Shown: one piece after another, positions 16,801 through 23,156 of the stretch
Position numbering within the stretch: the stretch's first letter is position 1
Layout of the letters: every line of letters begins with the position of its first letter
From: CALAZP01 sp964410725
Lineage (GTDB): Bacteria > Bacteroidota > Bacteroidia > Chitinophagales > Saprospiraceae
Reading direction: 5' to 3'
Assembly: GCA_964410725.1 (NCBI GenBank)
Contig: CAYPID010000034.1
Span: forward strand, 1 to 25,826
DNA length: 25,826 bases
Notes under the pieces: generated by a model
Told to the model about the DNA's origin: nothing
What the model saw: only the letters and a program-made list of their open reading frames with translations
Database searches by the model: none
Made by a program: the position numbers and the translations under genes

Positions 16801-17312
16801 ACCCCATCTCCATCGGTATCAGCAACAATCCAAACTTGTTCTTTTTCTACCGCTAAATCTCTCCAATCTAGCACTCCATCTTCGTTTAGATCTGTTAAGA
16901 ATTTTTCACCTTCCTCATTAGTGGTGTTAAAAGTCTTTTTTAGAAAGGCACGTCTGTCCTCTACTGTTTGAAATGATATGGAAGCGGTCATCCAATTGGC
17001 ATGACCTCGAATATCAAACTCTGAGTTAGCTTGTCGAGTGGCACTGGTATAATAGATTTTACCAGATTCATCGATGCTAATGGCGATTGGGTCGCGAACT
17101 AAAGTATCAGCAGCCCAAAGTGATAATTCTAATTCACTAGCTAAGGTTACATTGGTGGATTGGCGAATTTTTTCCGAGAGATCTCGGGCGTCTTCCGAGT
17201 TGATTTGGAAGGATTTTTCTGGGTATACCACTTTTTGCATCCCTGATTGAGAATCGCATCCCCAAATCACCGAAATTAAAAAGACACCAGCGTATTTTAA
17301 TAGTTTCTTCAT
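13884..17312 (-). CDS. PVC-type beta-propeller/HEAT-repeat/heme-binding lipoprotein
   Basis: An 1142-residue lipoprotein (lipobox IWGC, Cys19). Residues about 55-480 form a PQQ-glucose-dehydrogenase-like beta-propeller (membrane-bound dehydrogenase domain seen in Planctomycetes/Verrucomicrobia), with Asp-rich loops resembling calcium sites: DLNEDGVLDW near 142, DTDGDGV near 161, DQDQDGRAD near 211 and DNDGDHSG near 312. Residues about 505-960 are helical HEAT-type repeats with repeated PxxRxxAxxALG-like units. Residues about 1001-1142 are a PVC-type heme-binding domain with Cys1020/Cys1023/His1024, NAGPGLAGVADRLT, LVEPSAMYSPGY and MPSMKEILTKREIRDVVAFL. It probably oxidises an unknown substrate outside the cytoplasm and passes electrons through its own heme. 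It converges on the PSD1/DUF1501 operon with zero spacing. Confidence 0.88.
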   Translation of the reverse strand: MKKLLKYAGVFLISVIWGCDSQSGMQKVVYPEKSFQINSEDARDLSEKIRQSTNVTLASELELSLWAADTLVRDPIAISIDESGKIYYTSATRQANSEFDIRGHANWMTASISFQTVEDRRAFLKKTFNTTNEEGEKFLTDLNEDGVLDWRDLAVEKEQVWIVADTDGDGVAEKSSLYLEDFNEEITDVANGVEVTPEAVYISVGPDLWKTIDQDQDGRADQKESLSHGYAVHIGFSGHGMSGVTQGPDGRIWWGIGDIGANIVDRTGKNWKYPNRGVVARSEPDGSGFEIFAFGVRNTHEFTFDKYGNLITEDNDGDHSGERERLVYLLNGSETGWRINWQFGKYTDPKNNSYKVWMDEKMHIPHWDGQAAYFLPPIMNYVNGPTGFVYNPGTALGPDWEDHFFVAEFRGTPANSPIHAFTLKEKGAGFEMDQTKEIVKGLLPTGLDFGPDGALYFGDWIDGWDTKDAGRIWKLDVPENQRSPLRATTQKWIQTDFNDLSNEELADLLSYKDMRIRTKAQFALAKTGRAAGLETLQSVALNSQADQLARIHGIWGTGQITRKGQQEGFQPLLQLLADQDPEIVAQTARQIGDINYENCGCDKQLIALLDSPHPRIQLFATEALGRIHSTQGMAAVIEMLRKNDNQDLWLRHAGMVALARMNQPDQLVALADDPSAAVRIAAVVALRRLEHPGIATFLKDADEAIVTEAARGINDDFSIEEALPALANILNSTPFENEALIRRAINANSRVGANSNVDELLAYAQNTNAPELLRAEAIATLTYWGSPSVFDRVDGRYRGEVTREDAYVMKQLGAVATNLLMDKEADLVAATANAVGHLQFDGMDEVLLNLLQTHESESVRTAALTALGAIESPLLDQALTAAIEDQESNVRALALSILPQSNIASEEAITLFRKILTNGTFIEKQSVIQSLATLSNEPALIILNELADQLLTGELDPKIQLDLVEALEQQEGNEEIIGKLSTYQSKKDTSDPIVAYRETLEGGHVNRGRNIFYRNQAAQCVRCHAVFEYGGNAGPGLAGVADRLTKEEMLISLVEPSAMYSPGYGVVILETKDGGNISGIVMKETDTSIELQIGKEDLKTIQKSEITSRENIPSSMPSMKEILTKREIRDVVAFLATLQEEE

Positions 17313-17329
17313 CTGTGAAGGTTTTAGGT

Positions 17330-17347
17330 TTAATTGAATTCAATTAA
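17330..17347. repeat. 18-bp perfect palindrome in a divergent promoter region
   Basis: TTAATTGAATTCAATTAA reads identically on both strands, centred on GAATTC between 17338 and 17339. It lies 17 bp before the start codon of the HEAT/heme lipoprotein (minus strand) and about 90 bp upstream of the vanadium-haloperoxidase-like gene. Such symmetry suits a dimeric repressor or activator site. AT-rich composition makes chance somewhat more likely. Confidence 0.4.
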
Positions 17348-17437
17348 TTTTGGCTTAATTTTTGAAAACTAGCATAAATATATTGATTAGTTGCTTTTAT
17401 GATGTGATTTCAATTGTTAATTTAGCGGTATGAACGG

Positions 17438-18844
17438 ATGCAAGAAATGAGAAGAACTTTATCCCCCGTTATAGTTGCTTTTTTCTTGGTGTTTTTATTT
17501 TTGGCCTCGTGTACCAAGGATGAAACATTAGCACCTATTATTCTGCCTCAAGAAAATCCTGAAGCAAGTTCTTTTTCTTCAGAAGTGGTACTGGAATGGT
17601 ATTTACTTTTCGAAGAGATTGACCGATATGCGACAGGCTTTAGACCTCCTGCGTCTGCAAGAGCTTTAGCTTATATTGGTTTAGCAGGTTACGAAGCTGC
17701 AGTACCGGGAATGTTGGAATACAACTCTTTTGGCAATTTCTATCAAGGACTTGACCTGCCTAATATTACTCCGGAGGCCAGATACCATTGGCCTATAGCC
17801 GTTAATGCTGCTTATTTCGAAATTATTAAAGCTTTTTATCCTCATTTAAGTCAAGAACTCAATATTAAAATTGCGGATACTTATTTTAGATTGTTCAATA
17901 AATGGTCCAATGAAGTTCCTAATTCCGTTGCGGAAAGGTCTAAAAATTTTGGAGCTGAAGTTGGTCAAGCTGTTTATGAGTGGTCCAGTAAAGATTTAGT
18001 GGGGCATGAGGCGTATTTGCGAAATCACGATCCTGATTATATTCCCCCAGATGGTGAGGGCTTATGGCATCCAACAGCACCGGATTTTACCCCAGCTCTT
18101 TTTCCTTTTTGGGGTGAGGTTAGAACATTTGCCATGGCTCAAAGAGACCTAATTGGACAACCGCATTTGCCTTATAGTACTTCGCCTAATTCTCAGTTTT
18201 ATCTGCAGGCCAAGGAAGTTCAGGTTTGGGCTGATGAGGTGAAAGCCGGAAACGATCAGGAGGGAAAATGGATGGGAGAATTCTGGAGTGATGACGTGCC
18301 ACGGCAAACTTTCACGCCCCCAGGGAGATGGATTGCCATTGCCAATCAGATTTTAGAGGTTGAAGGTTCTAACTTGGATGAGGCTGTGGTTCTTTATGCT
18401 CAGATAGGAATGGCATTGTGCGATGCTGGAATTGCGGTATGGAAATCCAAATTTCACTATAATCTAGAAAGGCCTATTGATTATATCAGAAGAAATATTA
18501 ATTCCGAATGGACTACCAACCTTAATAATTACATCTCTAATTTTATTGGTAAAAATCCAAATTTCCCTGCTTATCCTTCGGGTCATGCTGGTTTTGGGGC
18601 AGCGGCGGCCTATATCTTAGCTGAAAAATTTGGCAATAACTATTCTTTTACAGATTTCTGCCACCAAGATAGAACGGAATTTATCGGAACGCCTCGCTCT
18701 TTTAAGTCATTTACAGATATGGCTTATGAGAATGGGCTATCCAGAATTCCACTGGGAGTCCACTTTAGGATGGATTCAGATGAAGGACTTCGATTGGGAT
18801 ATTTGGCAGGAGAGAAGGTATTGGATTTACCCTGGTTGCAATAG
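17438..18844 (+). CDS. Vanadium-dependent haloperoxidase/PAP2-type lipoprotein
   Basis: A 468-residue exported lipoprotein (lipobox FLASC, Cys25) of the PAP2/vanadium haloperoxidase superfamily. The full tripartite signature K-x6-RP ... PSGH ... SR-x5-H-x3-D is present: Lys338, Arg345-Pro346, Pro380-His383, Ser435-Arg436, His442 and Asp446. These residues bind vanadate in haloperoxidases or phosphate in acid phosphatases. His383 is the acid/base residue and His442 the vanadate ligand or nucleophile. The size exceeds simple PAP2 phosphatases (about 250 residues) and fits the vanadium-haloperoxidase-like group, but halide specificity cannot be read off. An alternative start at 17447 is equally plausible. 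It is divergent from the HEAT/heme gene over 125 bp. Confidence 0.87.
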   Translation: MQEMRRTLSPVIVAFFLVFLFLASCTKDETLAPIILPQENPEASSFSSEVVLEWYLLFEEIDRYATGFRPPASARALAYIGLAGYEAAVPGMLEYNSFGNFYQGLDLPNITPEARYHWPIAVNAAYFEIIKAFYPHLSQELNIKIADTYFRLFNKWSNEVPNSVAERSKNFGAEVGQAVYEWSSKDLVGHEAYLRNHDPDYIPPDGEGLWHPTAPDFTPALFPFWGEVRTFAMAQRDLIGQPHLPYSTSPNSQFYLQAKEVQVWADEVKAGNDQEGKWMGEFWSDDVPRQTFTPPGRWIAIANQILEVEGSNLDEAVVLYAQIGMALCDAGIAVWKSKFHYNLERPIDYIRRNINSEWTTNLNNYISNFIGKNPNFPAYPSGHAGFGAAAAYILAEKFGNNYSFTDFCHQDRTEFIGTPRSFKSFTDMAYENGLSRIPLGVHFRMDSDEGLRLGYLAGEKVLDLPWLQ

Positions 18845-19383
18845 TGAAGTTTTCTAAGGACTAAGATCTTTAAGTTTTTTTTGGTCATACCTTTTGGATT
18901 CTTTGATTGAAGCGTAAGGAACTTTAATGTTTCTAAGGTCTCAAAAGGGTCTTCTCAGCTTAATGAAACTTTGCCTACTTTCCGGCTTCAATGCTTTAAA
19001 GTGTTGATTGAACGCTTCTTACATAGATTTACTCAAAACTGGCTCCGAATTCTTGCATGTCAACTAGATATTATTCTTGCAGGTATTTCATTCAGGTATT
19101 AAAAGCTCTAAATAAAACATTTGTTGATTTTCTATTTAGTCTTCATTATTTGAATTGTGTTTTTTTAACGATTTCCTCCTGTCATTTTCATATAATGGCC
19201 TTATTTGTGCCGACCCTTCAATTGGCATTGGATAAATATTGAGGAATTCAAACTGGGATTAGGGCTTATTATTTCTTTACTAGCAATATAGTAAGGATAT
19301 TCCAATGGGGTTAAGAGGGGATGTTGGTCTGATGGTCTAAATTGATATAAGTTTTGGCGGTTTGGTTAATTGGATGGAGTCCT
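18845..19383. other. Gene-free intergenic stretch left of the assembly gap
   Basis: About 540 bases between the haloperoxidase-like gene and the gap hold no convincing gene. The only notable reading frame (61 codons, 19057-19242, + strand) is Phe/Leu-rich, has no recognisable domain and stands isolated. Loose short inverted matches occur, such as ATTGAAGC near 18907 and GCTTCAAT near 18983, but no strong hairpin or terminator. The last 120 bases become G-rich on the + strand. Confidence 0.5.
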
Positions 19384-19483
19384 NNNNNNNNNNNNNNNNN
19401 NNNNNNNNNNNNNNNNNNNNNNNNNNNNNNNNNNNNNNNNNNNNNNNNNNNNNNNNNNNNNNNNNNNNNNNNNNNNNNNNNNN
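19384..19483. other. Assembly gap of exactly 100 Ns
   Basis: A run of 100 N characters joins two contigs. The round number is the usual placeholder for a gap of unknown length, so the distance between 19383 and 19484 is not real and sequence is missing here. Confidence 0.98.
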
Positions 19484-19535
19484 TGAGGTGGAGGGGGTTA
19501 AAAATGAAACTGAGAAGTCATTGGTAAGGGGCAAA

Positions 19536-19571
19536 AAAAAAGCTTTAACGCAATGGCATTAAAGCTTTTTT
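19536..19571 (-). terminator. Intrinsic terminator downstream of the tRNA pair
   Basis: Perfect 13-bp inverted repeat: AAAAAAGCTTTAA at 19536-19548 and TTAAAGCTTTTTT at 19559-19571, with a 10-nt loop. On the minus strand it follows tRNA-Pro by 3 nt and ends in a long T-run, as expected of a Rho-independent terminator. The A/T symmetry means it could also work on the + strand. Confidence 0.8.
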
Positions 19572-19574
19572 ATG

Positions 19575-19649
19575 TCGGGGCGGCAGGATTCGAACCTGCG
19601 GCCCCCTGTTCCCAAAACAGGTGCGCTAACCGGACTGCGCCACGCCCCG
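19575..19649 (-). tRNA. tRNA-Pro(UGG)
   Basis: A complete cloverleaf on the minus strand. The acceptor stem CGGGGCG (19649-19643) pairs with CGCCCCG (19582-19576), with discriminator A at 19575. The anticodon arm is CCTGT-TTTGGGA-ACAGG with anticodon TGG, and the T arm holds GGTTCGAATCC. CCA is not encoded after the discriminator (CAT follows), so it must be added by the CCA-adding enzyme. The terminator follows directly, and tRNA-Ser lies 41 nt upstream in the same direction. Confidence 0.95.
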
Positions 19650-19690
19650 AACAAAAATTTACAAGACTCTGAAGTCGTTATAATTGAAAA

Positions 19691-19782
19691 TGGCGGTGAC
19701 GGAGGGATTCGAACCCTCGGTACCCCTTTCAGAGTACGTCGGTTTAGCAAACCGGTGGTTTCAGCCACTCACCCACGTCACC
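19691..19782 (-). tRNA. tRNA-Ser(GCU)
   Basis: A class II cloverleaf on the minus strand. The acceptor GGTGACG (19782-19776) pairs with CGTCACC (19701-19695), with discriminator G at 19694 as serine tRNAs require. The anticodon loop TTGCTAA carries anticodon GCT. The long variable arm has the GTAC...GTAC stem typical of serine tRNAs, and the T arm holds GGTTCGAATCC. A genomic CCA follows (19693-19691), unlike the neighbouring tRNA-Pro. It is the first gene of a two-tRNA unit downstream of dnaA. Confidence 0.94.
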
Positions 19783-19812
19783 AATTTCTTACCCTTTCTT
19801 TAAAGGCGATTG

Positions 19813-19844
19813 CAAAAGTAGTTAACAGAAATTTATTTTCCAAA
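19813..19844 (-). promoter_or_regulatory. Bacteroidota-type promoter of the tRNA-Ser/tRNA-Pro unit
   Basis: On the minus strand, TTTG at 19844-19841 (-33 element) is followed after 20 nt by TACTTTTG at 19820-19813. This is an exact match to the -7 consensus TAnnTTTG. Transcription would start near 19806, about 25 nt before tRNA-Ser. The promoter lies just beyond the dnaA stop codon, so the tRNAs need not depend on dnaA transcription. Confidence 0.7.
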
Positions 19845-19847
19845 AAA

Positions 19848-21260
19848 TTAAACACCTAAACTCATTTTAATTTTCTTTTCCAATTCATCTACAGTTTCCC
19901 TAAAGTTACTATCTGTATCCATCAATTCTGATACGGTATTGCAGGAGTAAATTACGGTGCTGTGATCCCTTCCTCCAAAGTTTTCTCCAATAGTTTTCAA
20001 TGAGGTATCAGTCATATTTTTTGCTAAAAACATAGACAATTGACGAGCAATTACAATTTCTCGTTTCCTAGTTTTGCCTTGTATTTTTTCTACAGATATT
20101 TTGAAGTGCTCAGCTACCATTTTTTGAATAGCGTCCACCGTTATTTCTTTGTTGACCTCGCTGATAAAATTCTTGATAACACTCCTGGCCAAGTCCATAT
20201 CAATCTCTCTTTGATTAAGCGAGGATTGAGCAATCAATCCATTCAAGACCCCCTCTAATTCTCTTATGTTATTGTTAATGTTATAGGATATAAATTCAAT
20301 CACTTCATTAGATACCTCTATGCCTTCTTCTTCAATCTTGTGCATCAAGATCGCCATTCTGGTTTCCAGTTCAGGCTTTTGAAGGTCAGCAGATAAGCCC
20401 CATTTAAATCGTGAAATTAATCGTTCCTGCATTCCAGATAAATCCTTGGGTGGTTTATCAGAAGTCAATACCAATTGCTTTTTGTTTTGGTGGAGTTGGT
20501 TGAAAATGTGGAAGAATATTTCTTGCGTTTTCTGTTTGTTTTGCAAAAACTGAATATCATCCACAATCAATACATCTAATAACTGGTAGAAATTTACAAA
20601 ATCATTAATTGTATTTGATCGAATGGAGTCTATAATCTGATTGGTAAATTTATCGGAAGACACATACAAGACGGACTTATTGGGATGTTTTTCCTTTATG
20701 GCATTGCCAATGGCTTGTGCTAGGTGAGTTTTGCCCAAACCCGTATCTCCAAAGATAATTAGAGGATTAAACGAGGTGGTTCCCGGTTTTTTTGCAATAG
20801 CTTCTCCAGCTGATCGGGCTAATCGATTGCAATCTCCTTCGATATAATTGGAAAAAGTATACCTGGGGTCTAATTGAGAGTCAATTTTAATTTTCTTGAT
20901 TCCCGGGATGACAAACGGATTTTTAATTTCTTCCCCTCTAACTTGCTTATAATTGGTGGCCTGATCTTTGTTGGTGGCCCCAATAGACATGGATTTCTTT
21001 CCGTTTTTTTCTAGTAATATTTGATACTGTAATTTCGCATTGGCTCCTAACTGGGAGCGAATAGCTGATTTGAGTAAGGTGACATAATGCTCCTCCAGCC
21101 ACTCATAAAAAAATTGATTAGGAACTTGAATGGTCAAGGAATCCTTTTCCAGCAAAATTGGATTGATAGGCTCAAACCAAGTTTTGTAACTTTGAGAAGG
21201 TACTTTATCCTTGATTAACCTCAAACAATTTTCCCAAACCGACGAATGATCGTTTACCAT
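19848..21260 (-). CDS. dnaA: Chromosomal replication initiator protein DnaA
   Basis: The 470-residue replication initiator, an AAA+ ATPase that opens oriC and loads helicase. Domain I is about residues 1-85 (VWENCLRLIKDKVPSQSYKTWF), followed by a short variable domain II (about 86-125). Domain III has Walker A GDTGLGKT (171-178), Walker B LIVDDIQ (231-237), sensor-like VLTSDKPP and an arginine finger at Arg284 in LISRFKWGL. Domain IV has the DNA-binding signature GGRDHSTV (429-436). Length and motifs are normal. dnaN is not next to it, and no TTATCCACA-type DnaA boxes were seen in the 216 bp upstream, so this need not be the origin. Two tRNA genes follow on the same strand. Confidence 0.97.
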   Translation of the reverse strand: MVNDHSSVWENCLRLIKDKVPSQSYKTWFEPINPILLEKDSLTIQVPNQFFYEWLEEHYVTLLKSAIRSQLGANAKLQYQILLEKNGKKSMSIGATNKDQATNYKQVRGEEIKNPFVIPGIKKIKIDSQLDPRYTFSNYIEGDCNRLARSAGEAIAKKPGTTSFNPLIIFGDTGLGKTHLAQAIGNAIKEKHPNKSVLYVSSDKFTNQIIDSIRSNTINDFVNFYQLLDVLIVDDIQFLQNKQKTQEIFFHIFNQLHQNKKQLVLTSDKPPKDLSGMQERLISRFKWGLSADLQKPELETRMAILMHKIEEEGIEVSNEVIEFISYNINNNIRELEGVLNGLIAQSSLNQREIDMDLARSVIKNFISEVNKEITVDAIQKMVAEHFKISVEKIQGKTRKREIVIARQLSMFLAKNMTDTSLKTIGENFGGRDHSTVIYSCNTVSELMDTDSNFRETVDELEKKIKMSLGV

Positions 21261-21476
21261 TTTCTAACCATAGTTTCGCCATAGAGGCTACCCAATAAAT
21301 GGCATCATAGTGTTTCGTGATGCATTAAAAAGTTTCGTATCAGTTAGTTAGAAATCCGCTGTGAAAAAGCGGCGGTTTTTTTCAGCTAACAAATATGGCT
21401 AAAAAATATGAGTAAAGAAAGGAGTTCAGATATTAATGTTAAATAAATGTAAATATAACGTGTTATTATCTGATAA

Positions 21477-22391
21477 TCAATCAATTACAATGTTTTTGCA
21501 AGAAAGACAAACCCCCTTTTTATTTCGCTCAAATCTGAGGTTAATTTGACCTAAAAGAATTCCTCCCCATCCTGCTTGATGAATCAAAACAGGTTCTCCA
21601 TTGCGGTTTATTACGACCTCCGGTTCTCTCATAAAAGTATGGGTGTGCCCACCAAGAATTAGGTCTATATGTTTGGTCTCACTTGCCAAAATCACATCGC
21701 TAATTTTTTCCTCTCGGTATCGGTAACCTAAGTGCGATAAACAAATAATGTAATCACAGTGGTAGTCGTTTTTCAAAATTCCAGCATAGTAATCGCCCTT
21801 TTCCACAGGATTCTGGTATTGGGTATTACCATAAAGAGCTTGAGGAACCAATCCTTCTAATTCAATACCCAACCCAATGACTCCAAATTTGATGCCTCCT
21901 CTTTTAAAAATTTGGTAAGGTTTTGTTTTTCCGTCTAATAAGGTATCTTCAAAATCGTAGTTGGAAACAATAAACGGGAAATTGGCTTTTCCTAACTGAC
22001 GTTCAAATCCGGCTACTCCTAAGTCAAAATCGTGGTTTCCCATCGTAGCTGCATCATATTGCATCATACTCATTAGCTCCATTTCAGGGCCGCCTTCGAA
22101 AACATTAAAATAGGGTGTCCCTTGAAAAATATCACCAGAATCAAATAGTAAAACATTGGGTTGTTGCTTTCTAATTTTGGCTATTAAACTCGACCTTTTG
22201 GCAGCTCCCCCCTTACCGGCATTTCGACCTCCATCCATGGGAAATGGGTCTATTCTACTGTGAACATCGTTGGTGTGAAGAATGGTGACTTCAATATTTC
22301 TTGAACCGGCAAAGGCACTAATAGGAATACTTGTAACTAATGGTAATAAAGCACCTTTGCCCAGATGACTTACAAATGTTCTCCTTTTCAT
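21477..22391 (-). CDS. Exported metallophosphatase (5'-nucleotidase N-terminal domain)
   Basis: A 304-residue exported calcineurin-like phosphoesterase matching the catalytic half of UshA/5'-nucleotidase. A signal with MKRRTF is followed by a hydrophobic stretch to about residue 28. The dimetal motifs are complete: HTNDVHS (Asp42, His44), FDSGDIFQG (Asp84, Asp87), MGNHDFD (Asn119, His120), LSHLGYR and GGHTHT. UshA enzymes need a second, C-terminal domain for nucleotide binding. Here that domain is encoded by the separate upstream gene, overlapping by ATGA. The two proteins probably work together on periplasmic nucleotides or related phosphate esters (inference). It is the last gene of the ruvB operon. 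Confidence 0.88.
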   Translation of the reverse strand: MKRRTFVSHLGKGALLPLVTSIPISAFAGSRNIEVTILHTNDVHSRIDPFPMDGGRNAGKGGAAKRSSLIAKIRKQQPNVLLFDSGDIFQGTPYFNVFEGGPEMELMSMMQYDAATMGNHDFDLGVAGFERQLGKANFPFIVSNYDFEDTLLDGKTKPYQIFKRGGIKFGVIGLGIELEGLVPQALYGNTQYQNPVEKGDYYAGILKNDYHCDYIICLSHLGYRYREEKISDVILASETKHIDLILGGHTHTFMREPEVVINRNGEPVLIHQAGWGGILLGQINLRFERNKKGVCLSCKNIVID

Positions 22392-23140
22392 TTTGATATT
22401 TTTGAGATTCTACCGTCTTTTCCAATTGCTACTTCACCTCCTGATTTTAAAAAGTCAATTACTGCTTCTCTAATCAAAACGCCAGGAGCTTCATAAGGTC
22501 TGCCGACTAAAAAATCACAGCCGCTTCCACCGTTGGCAATATAATCAGAGAGCCCTACTGTGTATGTGGCATTTAAATCAAGGGGTTGACCATTAATAGT
22601 TATATGAGTGGCCTTTTCTTCCCCATCTATTTCGAATCGCACAGAACTACTTATGGGCCAGCCACCTCCGGATGCGATATGGTCCAATAATACCTGCACT
22701 AGTGTTCCCTCCATTTCCATAGCTACCAATTGGTTGTCAAAGGGCATCAACTCATAGATGGTTCCCTTGCGAATGGGACCTGCCGCTATTTCGGGTATAC
22801 GCATCCCACCAGAATTGGTCGTAGAAAACGCTATGGGGCGTTGTAGAATTTTTTGTGTTTGAATTTGTTGGATATCGGCAAACCAATTACCGAGGGTGGA
22901 TTCGGGTCTTCCCATAGTTATTTTATCTGGCAAATGCCCGATTATTTCATTCATTTCTGCATCCAAAACCTCCTTAAAGGGTGCAATGAATGCCACTACC
23001 TCAGCATCTGGGGGAATATCAGCTACTTCATTGTAAATTCTTTCATACGAAGCAAAATGATGAACGGTACAGCTTCCAAGGATGACCACTAGAATTAATC
23101 CAACAGTCCATTTTTTGACCAGATGATTTCTGCTACTCAT
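22388..23140 (-). CDS. 5'-nucleotidase C-terminal-domain lipoprotein
   Basis: A 250-residue lipoprotein (lipobox LGSC, Cys24) consisting of the UshA-type C-terminal substrate-binding domain alone. Seen motifs are GRPESTLGNWFAD, TNSGGMRIP, GPIRKGTIYELMPFDNQLV and YTVGLSDYIANGGSG, which in UshA supply the aromatic and Asn residues that stack on the base. There is no metal site, so by itself it is catalytically dead. The stop overlaps the start of the metallophosphatase gene (ATGA, 22388-22391), so the two halves are translationally coupled, in the reverse order to the fused enzyme. ruvB ends 16 nt upstream. Confidence 0.87.
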   Translation of the reverse strand: MSSRNHLVKKWTVGLILVVILGSCTVHHFASYERIYNEVADIPPDAEVVAFIAPFKEVLDAEMNEIIGHLPDKITMGRPESTLGNWFADIQQIQTQKILQRPIAFSTTNSGGMRIPEIAAGPIRKGTIYELMPFDNQLVAMEMEGTLVQVLLDHIASGGGWPISSSVRFEIDGEEKATHITINGQPLDLNATYTVGLSDYIANGGSGCDFLVGRPYEAPGVLIREAVIDFLKSGGEVAIGKDGRISKISK

Positions 23141-23156
23141 TTTTTACTATTATTCC

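Noticed and set aside
19057..19242. 61-codon + strand reading frame in the gene-poor region
   Set aside because: Isolated, short, without a recognisable domain, promoter or neighbours; likely chance in AT-rich DNA.
19559..19859. Reading frames on both strands across the tRNA genes
   Set aside because: They cover tRNA-Pro and tRNA-Ser and merely translate tRNA sequence.
21356..21382. CCGCT/AGCGG hairpin with seven Ts as a + strand terminator
   Set aside because: No + strand gene lies upstream for many kilobases, the stem is only 5 bp, and CGG intervenes before the Ts.
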